A stretch of DNA of 39,348 nucleotides from Hymenoscyphus infarciens (taxonomy: Eukaryota > Ascomycota > Leotiomycetes > Helotiales > Helotiaceae). A model generated the notes under the pieces. The model made no database searches, was not told where the DNA came from, and saw only the letters and a list, made by a program, of their open reading frames with translations. Both the position numbers and the translations under genes were made by a program. Where the stretch lies: positions 1 to 39,348 of the forward strand of contig LLCB01000425.1 of the NCBI GenBank assembly GCA_001414345.1, given 5' to 3'. This document shows, in pieces, positions 11,201 to 22,017 of this stretch (its first letter is position 1; every line of letters begins with the position of its first letter).

Positions 11201-11743
11201 ATCGTCAATGGCCAAGACACGGTTCCCTACCTTTCTCTCGGCGTACTCCATGATTTGCAGGCTGTTGCTCTCGCTTTCAAAACTGATGATTCTGGCGCAA
11301 AAGGGGAATTCCGAGCTCGCGTTTGGACTGAGATCACCAACAGCATCAGAGGAAAATGGTATGCTGGGAGCGGCGGAGAAACAGGTGCCTTCAGTTCAGG
11401 CGTCGACACAAGTCAAGAGGACCAATGGGCCTACAGCGCCTTAAAAGTCCTTCGCGCCTGTATGCTCTCACCTAAACTCGTACCACCAGGAGAAGTCTTC
11501 GTTGTTGAGAGTTGCCCTGTTTTGAAACGCGATGCATTTGTTGAGCGAAGTGCTGGCGAGCATCCACAAGGAACGATGGGCAGTGGGCTTGGAAGGCCAG
11601 CTACTAGGGCGGTGTTGAAGTATATAAGGGATGTTGACAAGAGGTTTGGGGAGGTAAGGTTTGGAGGGAGTATGTTACTTGATCATAGCCCTGCGAGGTA
11701 TGAAGCTAGTTTGGGGGCTTTGGGGAGGGGTGTTTTGGGATAG
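8234..11743 (+). CDS. Class 3 (diacylglycerol lipase-like) lipase with long disordered region
   Basis: A single uninterrupted frame of 1169 aa, starting at ATG 8234 in good context (GCCATGG). Residues about 30-200 are a fairly hydrophobic, helix-prone N-terminal region (IYLRLGTFIAGLALDGARI...). Residues about 270-680 are Ser/Pro/charged low complexity with proline-rich PxxP stretches (KPPPKPPVRK; PPKPPPKPQWG) that could bind SH3 domains. The lipase_3 alpha/beta-hydrolase domain fills about 720-1169. The nucleophile elbow is CGHSLGGG with Ser906. The likely acid is Asp995 in NGQDTVPYLS, and the likely His is H1151 in LLDHSPARYE. VLTCRGTLGFEDVLTDL gives the oxyanion strand region. The family includes sn-1 diacylglycerol lipases that act at membranes. 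No intron is needed. The substrate is inferred. Confidence 0.9.
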   Translation: MEQDEEANSKALELSKHNPNGTTLLPEPIANVVTLVTRSSSIYLRLGTFIAGLALDGARITTLTSLELGRALVEAILASSGREVSARSTGELGRAEAESILDKSVATLHRTITGISFAASTGFHLSSAALHSATDLSQQLLGALDSILGSTDSSRAIASIITLIRREFQNPATGREGEKVGVADLLSGITGLALLQSWCIKSTDLECREGRQEDVVWDVVILDNGRRADVVGNVDRNNNGHTKARPESMSFMSTTGGEMLETIERDGSSTDDSEEDLPEIHLRQRIMRSLPTNASVSITTSTSVTKTITVEITGAQPPNLSPPPPGVEIIEEDANNAKDDAFGGTMIKSGQVPPSYRVVYQIKRDALRTTDFTPQGSLEETQRDVGDGRAHLEEIPSNQTIQPFELRSPRTPSPEAEQPAVPSIVYPQTPPSGPTFRLCTDNDNHASPTPPSSLAPRDITGNYLNQKRPRKPMSSASSISGTENQPPKKVITSKPQPTRKTKLEKEKPPPKPPVRKSSFRNAIKKGPSSTISHLLSKETYNEQTSPPKPPPKPQWGSGPNSAPKSYIPVPQQASSMSPLRDAPRPPQRGNPNYFTSRDLGFKQPQDLPPSPSRASYYSVQDQRRGSVVSQSETYSIHSADTRPGSPSAFRTHLRTQSSLLRARSEKNIPPSQISHGTHQHRRSKSYVPSIYTLKTNGSTTSLVLASTPQNSAFEDYKTLETMSRTGHAEGMFPQHHIVRNITRFVRFASASYGASFLRVMGITVSDVASRKSFDSAHHYEHHSFSSHTQLPADTILLSSFVDPQGGTDSSGNTDTGVPMVHFVSLDHDSKAVVLTCRGTLGFEDVLTDLTCEYDVLNWRGQNYSVHKGIHASARRLLNGSSSRVMATITAALEEFPEYGLVLCGHSLGGGVSALLAIMISEPSSDPSTTAFVTSSSSSPQLLLTARNEHGTAPSNFHLPPGRPIHVYAYGPPATLSSSLRLATRGLITTIVNGQDTVPYLSLGVLHDLQAVALAFKTDDSGAKGEFRARVWTEITNSIRGKWYAGSGGETGAFSSGVDTSQEDQWAYSALKVLRACMLSPKLVPPGEVFVVESCPVLKRDAFVERSAGEHPQGTMGSGLGRPATRAVLKYIRDVDKRFGEVRFGGSMLLDHSPARYEASLGALGRGVLG

Positions 11744-13712
11744 ATTTGTAGAATTCATTGTGTATGGTTTGGGGGGTGCTTTGGAGTATGGTTAAAGGAG
11801 GAATAGTGACAGGAGACAGGAGTTTGATGTCACATTATAGGAATTGATTACATTAGAATTGAAAAAAAGTTTCATTTCCTCCCTTTTGTGAACTAACTAG
11901 AATAGTTGTGGGATAGGATATATGTGTATCAAAATCAATTTTTCCCTCTGCTGTCTTCAAGGAACGTTGGTTAGCTAATTCCTTTCTTCTAAAAGAATAG
12001 CATAATTATAAGAAGTGAACGAAGTAGCGCTACTAGGTTATATTCTAGTTATTACTAATAAAGCTTTAATTCTTATAACTTCTTATAAGCAAATGAAATA
12101 CGTAGGCTTTTGAAAGAATAATACTCTTAAGCTAATTATCTAATAAACTAGCTTTTCTTTATTCTTAACTCTAAAATAACTAAAAGAATAAGTTAAAAAC
12201 TGATAAAGTAAGCTTAGGAATTAAGATAAGATAGAAGAGTAAAGTTTCTTCAGAATAAAGTTTTTACTTATAAGTTTTATTATTATAGTATATAAGATAG
12301 TCGTCGTCGTTCTTCTTTTAGTAAAAATATATATATTTCATATTCTTTATAAAACTATATAGACGTACTTATAAACATAAGTTATTAGCTTATTAGAGTA
12401 TTAGTTTTAATATTACGATTATTATTCTACTTCTTTTAAAGAATATAAGAATTATTCTTTTAATATATACTTTGTAAAAGGACTTCTAAATTCTACTTAT
12501 CAAAAAAAGAAGACTAGTTATCGAATCTTGATTTTAATATCTCTTTATTCTATCTCTTCTAAATAATACTTTCTATATTTCCTTTTTTTTAAAAAATACT
12601 TACTATAGTTAAAAAAGAGGTTTCTAGTTCTAAGAAGTTAGAATAGTTAGATAGAATAGTCTATTTTAATCTCTTCTTTTTTTCTAATTCTATAAAAGAA
12701 GGAAATATAAATAAGTAAAAACTATAAAGAAAGTAAAATTTCTTTTTATAAAGTAAATTAGATAAACGAAGTTTACTCTCTCTCTTTACTACCTCTCTTA
12801 ACTTTAACTTACTATCTCTTACTATCTCGTACTATCTCTTACTATTTCGTACTTATTATCTTATACTTATCTTAAGTAATAGGGAGAGGAAAATATTATT
12901 ATACCTAGAACTCCGTACTTGGTAATTCTATTCTAAACTGAAGTACGAGAATTAGAACACGTATATCAAATGCAAAATAAAGTTATCCGTACTAGTAGAA
13001 CCTCACCTAACCATTCTTGCCAACCATGAGGGGGGGTAAGCATGATATGACGTAACCTCAAAACCCAGACTCTCATTTTCCTAACGCGAAAAATAAAAGA
13101 AAAGAAAAAGAAAAGATAAAATTTAAATACATTCTCTCTTCCTCCCAACCCTAAACAATTCAACTATCAACGAGGTAAAACCCACACACATCCCTTCTAT
13201 AAGGCTGAACCAACCCGAACCCCCCCCCCCAATTAGCATAAGGCTGTCTGTCACCCTCACCCTCACCCGCTACCTATAAATAAACCCAAACCCGAGAGGA
13301 AGCTGCAAACCCGAGTGGAGAGAAGATTTCTTCTTCTTCTTCCCTTTTTTTTTTTGTTGCATGTAGCAGGTGTGTTCATCGGCGATCGAGAAGCCCATCT
13401 CTCACTCCTCCAACGCACCGGTGCGATCGATCGCGCGCATTTCTCGATGCCAAGAGCGTGCTGCTGCTTACTATTTTTATCCCTTTTACGCGAGTACGCG
13501 AATACCCGACGCGAGTGGGATGGATTTATTACTTGTGGTAAGACAGGGTGATACATCGTGAAGCATCGTGATTGGTTTGATTTCGTTTGATTTCGTTTGA
13601 TAGGTGGGTGGTGAGTGGGTGGTTATTTCGGGGGTCTGATTTTTATTCTATTTTTGGGTTAGATAAATTGAGGAGGGTGGTGTTTTGTTTGTAGATTGTT
13701 TGTAGGGGAAAC
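11744..13712. other. Intergenic: lipase 3' flank, RIP-like block, then normal-composition island
   Basis: 11744-11960 is ordinary sequence and the likely 3' UTR of the lipase gene. About 11980-12960 is strongly A+T-rich with poor CpA/TpG content and no gene. About 12960-13712 returns to mixed composition with a poly-C run near 13220, CACCCT repeats at about 13252-13267, a TATA-like box near 13274 and CpG-rich sequence at 13380-13515. Open frames at 13263-13556 (-), 13315-13551 (+) and 13370-13561 (+) have no family resemblance, and the plus-strand ones start at GTG. The island ends where the left TIR of the next transposon begins. Confidence 0.6.
13274..13281 (+). promoter_or_regulatory. Possible TATA box of a lost or interrupted gene
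   Basis: TATAAATA sits downstream of a CACCCT-rich tract and upstream of a CT-rich run (13328-13355). About 250 nt further on, an ATG at about 13520 opens six codons that end at a GTAAGA splice-like signal. This looks like a gene 5' end, but no following exon is found before the transposon at 13713. Confidence 0.3.
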
Positions 13713-13727
13713 GCTATTCTATAACCA

Positions 13728-13754
13728 ACGCTAGCATAGGTACTATGCTAGCGT
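13728..13754. repeat. Perfect 12-bp hairpin inside the left transposon end
   Basis: ACGCTAGCATAG (13728-13739) and CTATGCTAGCGT (13743-13754) are exact reverse complements around a GTA spacer. The outer arm overlaps the TIR, so the left end contains an extra inverted copy of the TIR core GCTAGC. Confidence 0.85.
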
Positions 13755-16700
13755 ATAAAATTAGCGATATTTCAACATATTCACTCTTACTAGAAAACAA
13801 TCGCTACTACCTTCCTAAAAAGGACTAGTCCTACCTAAAAAAGTGAATTTATACTAAGAGGCTATAAACACGTAAAATCGGTTAAAAAGAGTAAACAAAG
13901 CTCGTAATAATAATAACAAATCAATAAACTACGTATAATCGAATAGAGCGCTTAAAAAGTTAATTCAAAGCTTAAAAAGCTTAAATCCAAGGACTTTTCT
14001 CAATCGTATACTAATTACCTAATTAGGCTAGCACTTTCTCTTTACGCCGCTCTTTCCTAGTATACTCTTCTACTACTTTTCGTAAAAGGTTATACTAAAG
14101 TCTCTAGTAATCTACTTATTAACTTCTATCTATACCTCTACCTTTTCTAGTATCTAATTTAACTACGTTCTAACAACTAACGTACTATAATATATAAGAG
14201 TATTATTAAGAGTAGTAGTAAAATTAAAAGCGTTAATTTAAAAGGTTATATTAATATTAAAACCTAACTAATTAAAGCTATCGCTACCTCTCTTAGTAGT
14301 AGTAAGAGTATATACTTACTAGTTTCTATATATAGTAAGTATACTAAATTCTATAGTAATCTCTTATTACTTTTCTATAATCTAATCCTCTAGCTTCTTA
14401 TGCTTAATTATATCTTAAAACTTCTTAAACTTACTAATACTTTTTAATAGTAAAAGCCTAGTCTATACCTCTAATATCTCTCTCTTTTAGTAAAAGTCTT
14501 TAATTATATACTCTCTATTCTTAATTTAAAAGACTACTTCCTCTACCTTCTATTAACTATTTTAGTATATATATATTTAAGAGTTTTTAGACGTAATATA
14601 CTCTTTAAGAGGATTAATAGAGTAAGCGTAGTAAGAACGTTAGAATATTATATATCTTATTATATCTTAGAAGACGCTTAAATACTTATACTAATTAAGA
14701 TTCTAATTAAGATATTAGTATTAGAGAGATTAAGTAATCCTAAGCTTAGAGAAAAGAATAAATTATTTAAGTATATATTAATATAGTAACTCCTATATAT
14801 AAAAGCTTTTATAATTATATTTACTATTAGCTTTAAGAGTATAGCTCTTATATACTAATTATTAACCTTTTATAAGTAATCTCTTAAAGGCTTTATAATA
14901 CGCCTCTTCTACGTCTATAAAATTACTTATTAAGATATTCTAGGCTAATCTTAGGAATAGCTTTAGCTAAGAATATTAATCTATAAACACGTTCTCCTTA
15001 TTATCGAGGTTATAGGTAGCCTTTTCGTTCTTTAAAGCTTAATTATTAGCACTATCTTCGACTATTTATACTATAAAAGTAAGAGTATATCTAGAGTCTT
15101 AGTTTTTATAAAGATAGAGTAATCTTTTAAGCTTATAATACTATTCTTCGTTTAGGCTAGTAGTTAGAATTTATAAGAGAATTAGGTCTTTCTAACAAGC
15201 GTAATTAGCTTACTTCTTACTATTATCTTTTTATATCTTTTATATATACTCTCTTATATTTTAAAACTTAGTTTTACTCTTTTTAATCTTAAGGCTATCT
15301 AAGATCTTATTAAGAGCGGCTTATATTAATTCGTTATATCTAGCTCTTATATAGTAATAGAATAGTACGCTTTTAAGGTAGTTAGTAGCTTTTATAAGAC
15401 AATCTTGTCTATAGTTTTTAAGGTTTTGATCTATTATTTAGCTAGAGTACTATATATAGAAGAAGTGCTTAATAGTGTTATAGAAAGAGAATTAATCGCT
15501 GTCTTTAATAAATACGTTCTTAATTATAAGTTACTTAATAGCGGAGTCGTCAAAGAGAGTATATTTAATATACTATTACGTATTAAGCTTCTCTTTTATC
15601 TAGGTTATAAGCTATTAAAAGTAAGCTTTAATAATTTCGCTATCTTTATTAGATATAAGAAAGAAAGTAGATAGTAAGTATATGCTCTTAGGTAAGTAAT
15701 ATACTAATAAGAAGAGCTTCTACTTAAGGTAATTAGTTTTATAAATAGAATCAATTAGTATAAGATATCTATCCTTTACTAGAAGTTTAAGCCTTCTCTC
15801 TTTTACTTATATAAATCTCTAAACTTTATACTCTTTACTACTTTTTAGCTTACCTTTCTTAAAGCTCTTTCCTCGTTTATTAATAATAATAGAGTTATAA
15901 AAGTAGAGTCCTTTTCCTTATACTATATACTTCTTTAATTATTCTACTACTCTCTCTATCTTAATAAGAAAGCTATCTTATTTATTAGAGAATTTAAAAG
16001 GCTCTATTAATTCTACTACTTTATAAAAGGGATTATTAATTCTACTACTAACTTTCTTAGTAGTAGTATTAAGTAATTATTTCTAATTATATATATTCTT
16101 AAGTATAAGATATCTACTACTAGCGTCTTCGAGTTATAGTTAAGATAATACTCCTTTAAGAGTAGCTATAATATTAAGAGGTTAATAGCTCTTCGTAAGT
16201 TATTCCTCTACTATATAGCGTATTATAAGATTCTATACCTTTTTATTATAAGCTTAAAGTATATAGTTATAATCTTTAGTAATAGATGTCTATATAATTT
16301 ATATTTAATTCAATAGTATATAACATATTATTCTAATACTATAATTATATATAAGAGAGGAATTCTAAGAGGTATTAATTACTTTATTCTTTACTATACT
16401 ATTATTTAGTTTATATCTAAATATATAATTATATTATAATATCTCTTAATCACTATCTTAATTAAATTAAGAGATATAAATAATACTTTATATATTTAAG
16501 AGATATAGCTATATAGAGTTGAATTCCTCTATAAAGAGCTAAATAGCCTCGTCGTACTTAAATAGCCTTTAACGTATTTAAAGGATATTAGTAGGATTAT
16601 TAAAAGCTTATACTTTTAAAAAAGGAGGTTAAAGGGTTTAAGGTCTTTTATATACTTATAGATTAGGTAAAGTAGTCTCTATATTAAGATAGTAAAAGGT

Positions 16701-17184
16701 TAAAGGATTAAAGTATTAGTATTAGATCGAGGGCCTATTTATATAGGTATATCTAGCTACTAATTTTTAAGCGATCTGCTATTTATGTTAAAGAGGTAAA
16801 AAGGCTCGAATTTATTTACTTTTATATATAGAAGACGTTTACTTCTAATAGGTAGATATAGAAGCGTGTCTCTTCTACTAGAGGGTCTAGAGAGCTAGCT
16901 TCCTAGGAAAAAGATAAGTACTTATATATATTACTATTAGAATATGTTTAGAAGTTAAGTAATACTCTAAGAAGGTAAAACTAAGGTTATTCCTACTTTT
17001 TAGAGATATTAATATTTTTATTAGTTTTATTAGTTTAACTAGTTAAGTATATATTTAAGTGTTTTATAAGTATTAGACACTTTTAAGTAATAATTTAAGT
17101 TATATTTATAGTTTCTAAAGTATTAGTATTTAGAAATATAATAATATATATATATAATATAAAAGGATTTTAAAACGCTTTTAA

Positions 17185-17312
17185 TAGAGTAAATAGGAGG
17201 ATGAGGGGGCGAATTACGTAGTAGCGCTCTTAGCATACCAGGGGCTACTAGAGTAAATAAGAGGATAAGAGGGTAAATCACGTAGTAGCGTGCTTAGCAG
17301 GCCAGGGACCCC
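17185..17312. repeat. Two tandem 64-bp subterminal repeats at the right transposon end
   Basis: Units 17185-17248 and 17249-17312 have equal length. They share TAGAGTAAATA, the ACGTAGTAGCG core, CTTAGCA and CCAGGG, and differ mainly by C/T and G/A changes. They abut the right TIR at 17313. Repeats at this place in fungal and plant DNA transposons often bind the transposase; that role is inferred here. Confidence 0.75.
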
Positions 17313-17336
17313 TGCTAGCGTTGGCTACAGAATAGC

Positions 17337-18099
17337 ATAACCCGTTTATAGATACTTAGTAGGAGATGTAAGGAAGGGGAAGAGTGAGCTGGCGATTATC
17401 TAGGTCTAGATATCTAGAGAAAACAATCGACGCTTTCCCTTCCACCTTCTTTACTTCTCCCCGAGCGAGTTGGGAGAGGATGTAGAGGATCTCATTTTTT
17501 ATTTTCCCTTCTCAAACAAGAGTCCTCGCTATTACATATTCCCCCATACACGCAAATAATATTTATCGAATGATATTTATTCTAGATGGTTTACCGTTTA
17601 GGGCAAGCAAGATAGTTCCACAGAGTAACGTCGAGTGGCGTGGAGTAGCTTACAAATGGCAAATATTCATTCATTAGATAAAGGCTCCTTGTAAGTTTTT
17701 TCTTTCTTATTTCATGTACTTATTTTTTGTGCTTGTTTTTCATAAGATCTAAGGAAAACGAGAATTATTCAACAGGGTAGCGAAGACTTCTTACAAATGG
17801 CAAATATCCATTAGTTGAAATCTTCTGCTAAATCTTCTCGTCTCATTTCATTGTGCTGAACTTTTAGTAAAAATATCTTTGATTGGGTGTACGACGAACA
17901 ACGGGCAGGGCTCTTACAAAAGGAGCCTCCGTTGAAGGGCCACTCATTGCTGGCCACTCATTGCTGATTCTCAAAGCGAGTCGCCTCTTTTATGTCTTTT
18001 GCAAAAAAAGCACCCCCAAACGCCAATAAATGCAAATCAACGAACTCCACCCTATTCTAAACTCCCTCGCTCCCCAAGGAAAAGCATCATGCACTGTCA
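17337..18099. other. Intergenic region between transposon and P450 gene with short repeats
   Basis: Composition is ordinary. A sequence around TTACAAATGGCAAATAT occurs at 17650-17666 and 17791-17807, spaced 141 nt, followed by related CATTAG words. A third, weaker copy begins CTCTTACAAAAGG near 17911. GGCCACTCATTGCT is duplicated in tandem at 17938-17965. The last part would be the 3' UTR of the minus-strand P450 gene. The open frame 17999-18226 (+) overlaps the P450 C-terminus antisense and is not called. Confidence 0.6.
17938..17965. repeat. 14-bp tandem duplication
   Basis: GGCCACTCATTGCT occurs twice head to tail without any mismatch. This is a local slippage duplication with no known role. 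Confidence 0.9.
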
Positions 18100-19760
18100 T
18101 TATTTCATAACGGCAACCAGCACCCCCTTCGCACTAGCAGCAGTCAAAGCAACCTGCGCAACCCACTCCGACCCATCCCTATCCTCGAACCTCCCAAACT
18201 CCTGCACCAGACGAACAATAGTATAACTCGCCTCCGTGAGCGCAAATTGCTGGCCTACGCATATCCTAGGTCCACCATTGAATGGCAGATATCCCCATGA
18301 GGGTCGTAGTCCTTCTGCTGAATCCCATCTCTCGGGACGAAATTCCGCGGCGTCAGGACCGTAGATGTCGACTCGGCGATGGAGAGAGTAGACTGAATAT
18401 GCGACGATTCCGCCTTTGGGGATGAAGAGGGGGGATTGGCCGTTTGTGCCGCCGCCGCGGGGGAGGATGGTGTCTTTGAGGGCATAGCGGGCGTTGGCTG
18501 GGACGACGGGGTAAAGACGAAGGGCTGGGAATAGTTAATTTTATTGTAGAATCATGGAAAAGGTGCGCGACTTACATTCGTTGAGAACGTATTTGAGGTA
18601 CTTGAGATTACGAAGAGCTTCGTAATCAGGTTTCTTCCCATTCAACGTATCAATCTCGGCCTTGAGTTTCCTCCAAATACCAGGACGTCGGACGAGGGCG
18701 TGAAAGGTATTAGACAGTAGGCTGGCTGTTGTATCTCGTCCAGCGAGAAGAATGTTGAGTAATTCATCTCTTAGTCGTTTCGGGTCTCTGGTGGAGTTTA
18801 TCAACTCGTTCAAGAAGACATATCTTTCCTTTTCCTTGCCGAGTGGCTTCTCGGCGTCGTTAGGTATGGCATTTCGTAATGCTTCATTTACAATTCTATC
18901 GACGAATCCATGTACCTCTTTGCATGCTTCGTCAAAGTTTTTGTCGCGGTAAAGAAAGGCTAGTTTTCCCATCCGAATTCGCATGCCTAGTCGGCTTTGA
19001 GCAAGGTCGAACGATGTTCCGAACCTCTCTTGCTCTGAACCTGGAGGAGCGTCAAAAGAACCCACTGACTGCCCGAATAAAAATTCGGTTGCGGAGTCCA
19101 AGGTGAGTTGGAAAAAGAGGGGTTGAAGATCGAAAGTGGTGCCGTTTCGAGGGATTTTAGAGATCAACTTTTGGACGTGAGTCTCGAATGTGTCGAGGTT
19201 AGCAATTTGAGATCTGGTAAAGTTTGGTCTGACAAGAGCCTGTGTTATGTTAATATTTGTCCAACATAACGATTCCTTTGCTATTTCCATTACCCTTGAG
19301 TGTTCCCATTCGGAACCATCTAGCGTCATTATTAGCATGGCTACTGCCAATAGAGGACAAAGGTAATACCAGTTGTGAAAATTCCCTTTCCAAGCAGAGG
19401 TCTACACGCCTCTTGACGACCTCCCAATCCGAAGTCTTTGAAGCTCGTGGCTAGAATCGCCTTGATATTTTCCGTCTCTATCGTGTTGTAGAAACGGCCT
19501 CCCATCAAGTTGACAGACCAGGTAAGTCCATATTTTTGATATCTTGAAAAGGCCAAGCTGAGAACTTGATTGTTCTTGAAAGCATCCACTTGAATTCGAA
19601 AAATATCGTACCCAAGCAGGGGGTCGTGTTGAGGTATGCGGGACTCAGTTTGACAACCGTATTTCCGCTTCAAGAGCGCCACCTGTATGTATCTGAAGGC
19701 TTGTCTGATTGCGACAAGCAACGTCAGGAAAATGACGACGGTCAACAGATTGTACGCCAT
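18100..19760 (-). CDS. Cytochrome P450, CYP52-like (three exons)
   Basis: Minus-strand exons 19760-19370, 19319-18576 and 18524-18100 with introns of 50 and 51 nt (the first has a GCTAAT branch and GCTAG end; the second ends CCCAG), giving 519 aa. The chosen ATG (19760) gives the membrane anchor [20 protein letters not shown]. An in-frame ATG at 19862 would add 34 residues. The family marks are complete: [11 protein letters not shown] near the N-terminus, DGSEWEHSR on helix [13 protein letters not shown] on helix I, ESLR (ExxR) restored by the second splice, FRPERW, and the heme loop [11 protein letters not shown] with Cys467. These fit the CYP52-type clan of n-alkane and fatty-acid omega-hydroxylases bound to the ER. 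The true substrate is unknown. The gene is intact although an RIP-decayed transposon lies only 0.76 kb downstream of it. Confidence 0.92.
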
Positions 19761-20778
19761 TCGACCTGCAAGTCTGAGAAAAGAGATGGAAAAGAGGTGA
19801 AAAAGAACAAGAAGAGAGCCAGAACGAAGGACAAGAGAGAAAGTGCGAATATCGGAGTTCATCAAGTCATGAGGCTGAGGGCCGTTAAGCTGAGTCTATT
19901 GCTCAAGTATAAGCTCCTCGCCGTATTGTAAGACCATTCAAGAGAGTGAAAAGGCAAAGGAATGGACAATTCGCGAGGGAAGGATGATCCTCTTCCTGGT
20001 TCGTGTGAATCCACGTGGACCTGCTCGCCTGGAGCTGGGTTCTTTTCGCGGTTCTGCTGCTTGATTTGATCTCGCCCGCGAGGAGCAACTGCGACTGGCG
20101 CAAGATTTGAGGAGGAAGTTGTGAAATCTGCTCAACAATTGGGTAGCTTACGAGCGGGGCCGGAATATTGTTTACGCGAGCGAAGTAAGCAGCCTCCTTT
20201 TCAGGGTTCTTGCTTCGTACTCGTGAATAATAAAAGCGGCAGTAAATAGCTCTTGTTGTTTTGGAAATTGTAGAACAACTGGAAGTATTAAACTCGATTT
20301 CCGGGCAATTGAAATTGGGTGAATGTGTTGACTTGTTCCACGTTGTTGGATAACAACGAGATAGGCAGATACGATGAGTGAAGTACTTGCTGCCGCTTTT
20401 GACCTGGCCCTCTTGGCACTCGTGCCTTGAATTGCAATACAAGACTTTGATCTGAATATTCATATAACAGGGAGTTTGGAACAGGGGACGATGCGGCTCT
20501 TATTCACGATTGTCATTTCATACTCGGGATGGACCGGCGACCCTTCGTCCTATATATTCTCGTGGACCGTGGCAAATGCACATTCGCGATATGGAAAAGT
20601 TTCAGATGCCCATGAATCATTACGGAGCTTCACGGCCAATTTTTCCATCGTAATCCACTCTTTGAGGGTTTTTCGGTCTTTCTTGTTTGGGATGTTGGAG
20701 CTTCCGATGGAGCTTCTTGATCGTCGCCTCACAACTTCACAAGCTTTTCAGAGGTCCACCTGTTTGTCTACAACGTAT

Positions 20779-20811
20779 GCACACTGCACACTGCACACTG
20801 CACACTGCACA
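20779..20811. repeat. 7-bp tandem repeat GCACACT
   Basis: More than four uninterrupted copies. This is a simple microsatellite in the divergent intergenic region. Confidence 0.9.
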
Positions 20812-21509
20812 GTTATAATTTATCAAACCGTAAAGCCTCAGATCCAGACTTTCAAACTCTACTTATGTAGGTACCCACTGGTTGACCGCTTCATGTCATG
20901 CATGCCTGCCCGAGTTAGCCCACAGAAATGGTTCTAGAAAGGTGATGGCCAAGGAGTCCAACAGCCACTTGTAAGATTACAGCCGATTTGCTTGTTCTGA
21001 TCTTGATAACGTTCGAGGAAGCGAGAAGTTGTAGGCCCGATAACTGATACAAGCAATGAGTCCAACCTTCTGTTGTTGAAACAGAATATCAACAATTGCA
21101 CGTGTTGGAATGGCTGGAACCTGAGTTGTAGCGTCAATTAATCGACTTTCTACCTATGTTAGTCGGCTCTTTCTTCTCCAGTTGTCGGGTCGGGTAAGCC
21201 ATGGCTAGAAACGCCAAATAAAGATGGTGGCGCCATGCCCTGGTCTGGGCTGTTTCTTATCGAAGGTTTTTCTCATCTGATAAGAAATGACGCAAGATAT
21301 TAATATCAAAATCAAAAGCAAAATCAAAATTGATGTTTTGGCGACCGGCGTATTCTCGGATCATCTTTCTTCACTCCCGTCACCGGCCGGAAGATTTCTC
21401 GCTTTTCCTTCCAAGCTCTCTTGCGGCCGCAAATTCTAATTCTCTCAAGGGCAAGCCAGAGTCTATGATTGAATCAGTATTTCGATTACCGGTCATCGCA
21501 CCCATTTCC

Positions 21510-21577
21510 ATTTTTATTTTTAATTTTAATTTTAATTTTAATTTTATTTTTATTTTTATTTTTATTTTTATTTTTAT
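21510..21577. repeat. T-rich microsatellite (TTTTTA / TTTTAA)
   Basis: Four or five TTTTAA units followed by about six TTTTTA units without interruption. It creates the lysine/isoleucine-repeat open frames 21380-21604 (-) and 21330-21626 (+), which are artefacts. Confidence 0.95.
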
Positions 21578-21987
21578 AGCGATCGGCGGCATTGAGTCTT
21601 TCATATGCTCATATGCAGGGGAGTGATTGGCACCAGGATCAGGGTCTCAGGAGGAGCCTTGTAGCGCCACAGCCCAGGTCATTATGGTTGCCACCAGAAC
21701 CAGATCTTTGCACCTGGCCCTCCGATTAAGGGACACAGGTCCTGAGGCAGCCCAGGTATGGTATTCCGCAGGCACACCTTGAGCACTTTCTTAAAATCAC
21801 CTGTGAAGCAGAGTGTGGGATGATAGGTAAAACACTCCCATCGCTCTCTCTTCCGCCCTCATCATTCAATAATGGCAAGCCATACGCTTCATACGCATGG
21901 AGGGTGCAGTCTTTCCATCCTCCAGTTAGGCCCGAATAAGCCGGTGATCTGATATCACCTGATATCACTCCAAGGAATCGGGAAACC

Positions 21988-22017
21988 AGAGGACAGAGGA
22001 CAGAGGACAGAGGACAA
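21988..22017. repeat. 7-bp tandem repeat GGACAGA
   Basis: Four copies head to tail, about 600 nt before the arrestin start codon. Confidence 0.9.

Larger units (their letters stand above)
13713..17336. mobile_element. RIP-decayed DNA transposon with TIRs and subterminal repeats
   Basis: The left end 13713-13736 and right end 17313-17336 are inverted repeats matching at 22 of 24 positions (GCTATTCTATAACCAACGCT on the left; the right arm read inward has two G/A differences). The 3.6 kb between them is extremely A+T-rich, nearly free of CpA, and has stops in every frame, so the transposase class cannot be read. A frame at 15405-15674 is the longest remnant (89 codons from TTG) and has no recognisable motif. 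The right subterminal region has two 64-bp tandem repeats. The left has a perfect 12-bp hairpin. No clear target duplication is visible next to the TIRs. Confidence 0.7.

Noticed and set aside
13315..13551. 78-codon frame with a signal-peptide-like leucine run
   Set aside because: It starts at GTG; the hydrophobic run comes from a CTT/T-rich tract. No ATG or splice site supports it.
15405..15674. 89-codon frame inside the decayed transposon
   Set aside because: It starts at TTG in A+T-rich sequence; composition is Leu/Ile/Lys/Tyr as expected from base content, and no transposase motif is visible.
19903..20463. 186-codon minus-strand frame upstream of the P450 gene
   Set aside because: It has an ATG, but the product has erratic Cys/Ser/Arg composition, no domain and lies where the P450 promoter should be.
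20476..20937. 153-codon plus-strand frame
   Set aside because: It starts at TTG and part of it is the translation of a microsatellite (repeated Ala-His-Cys-Thr).
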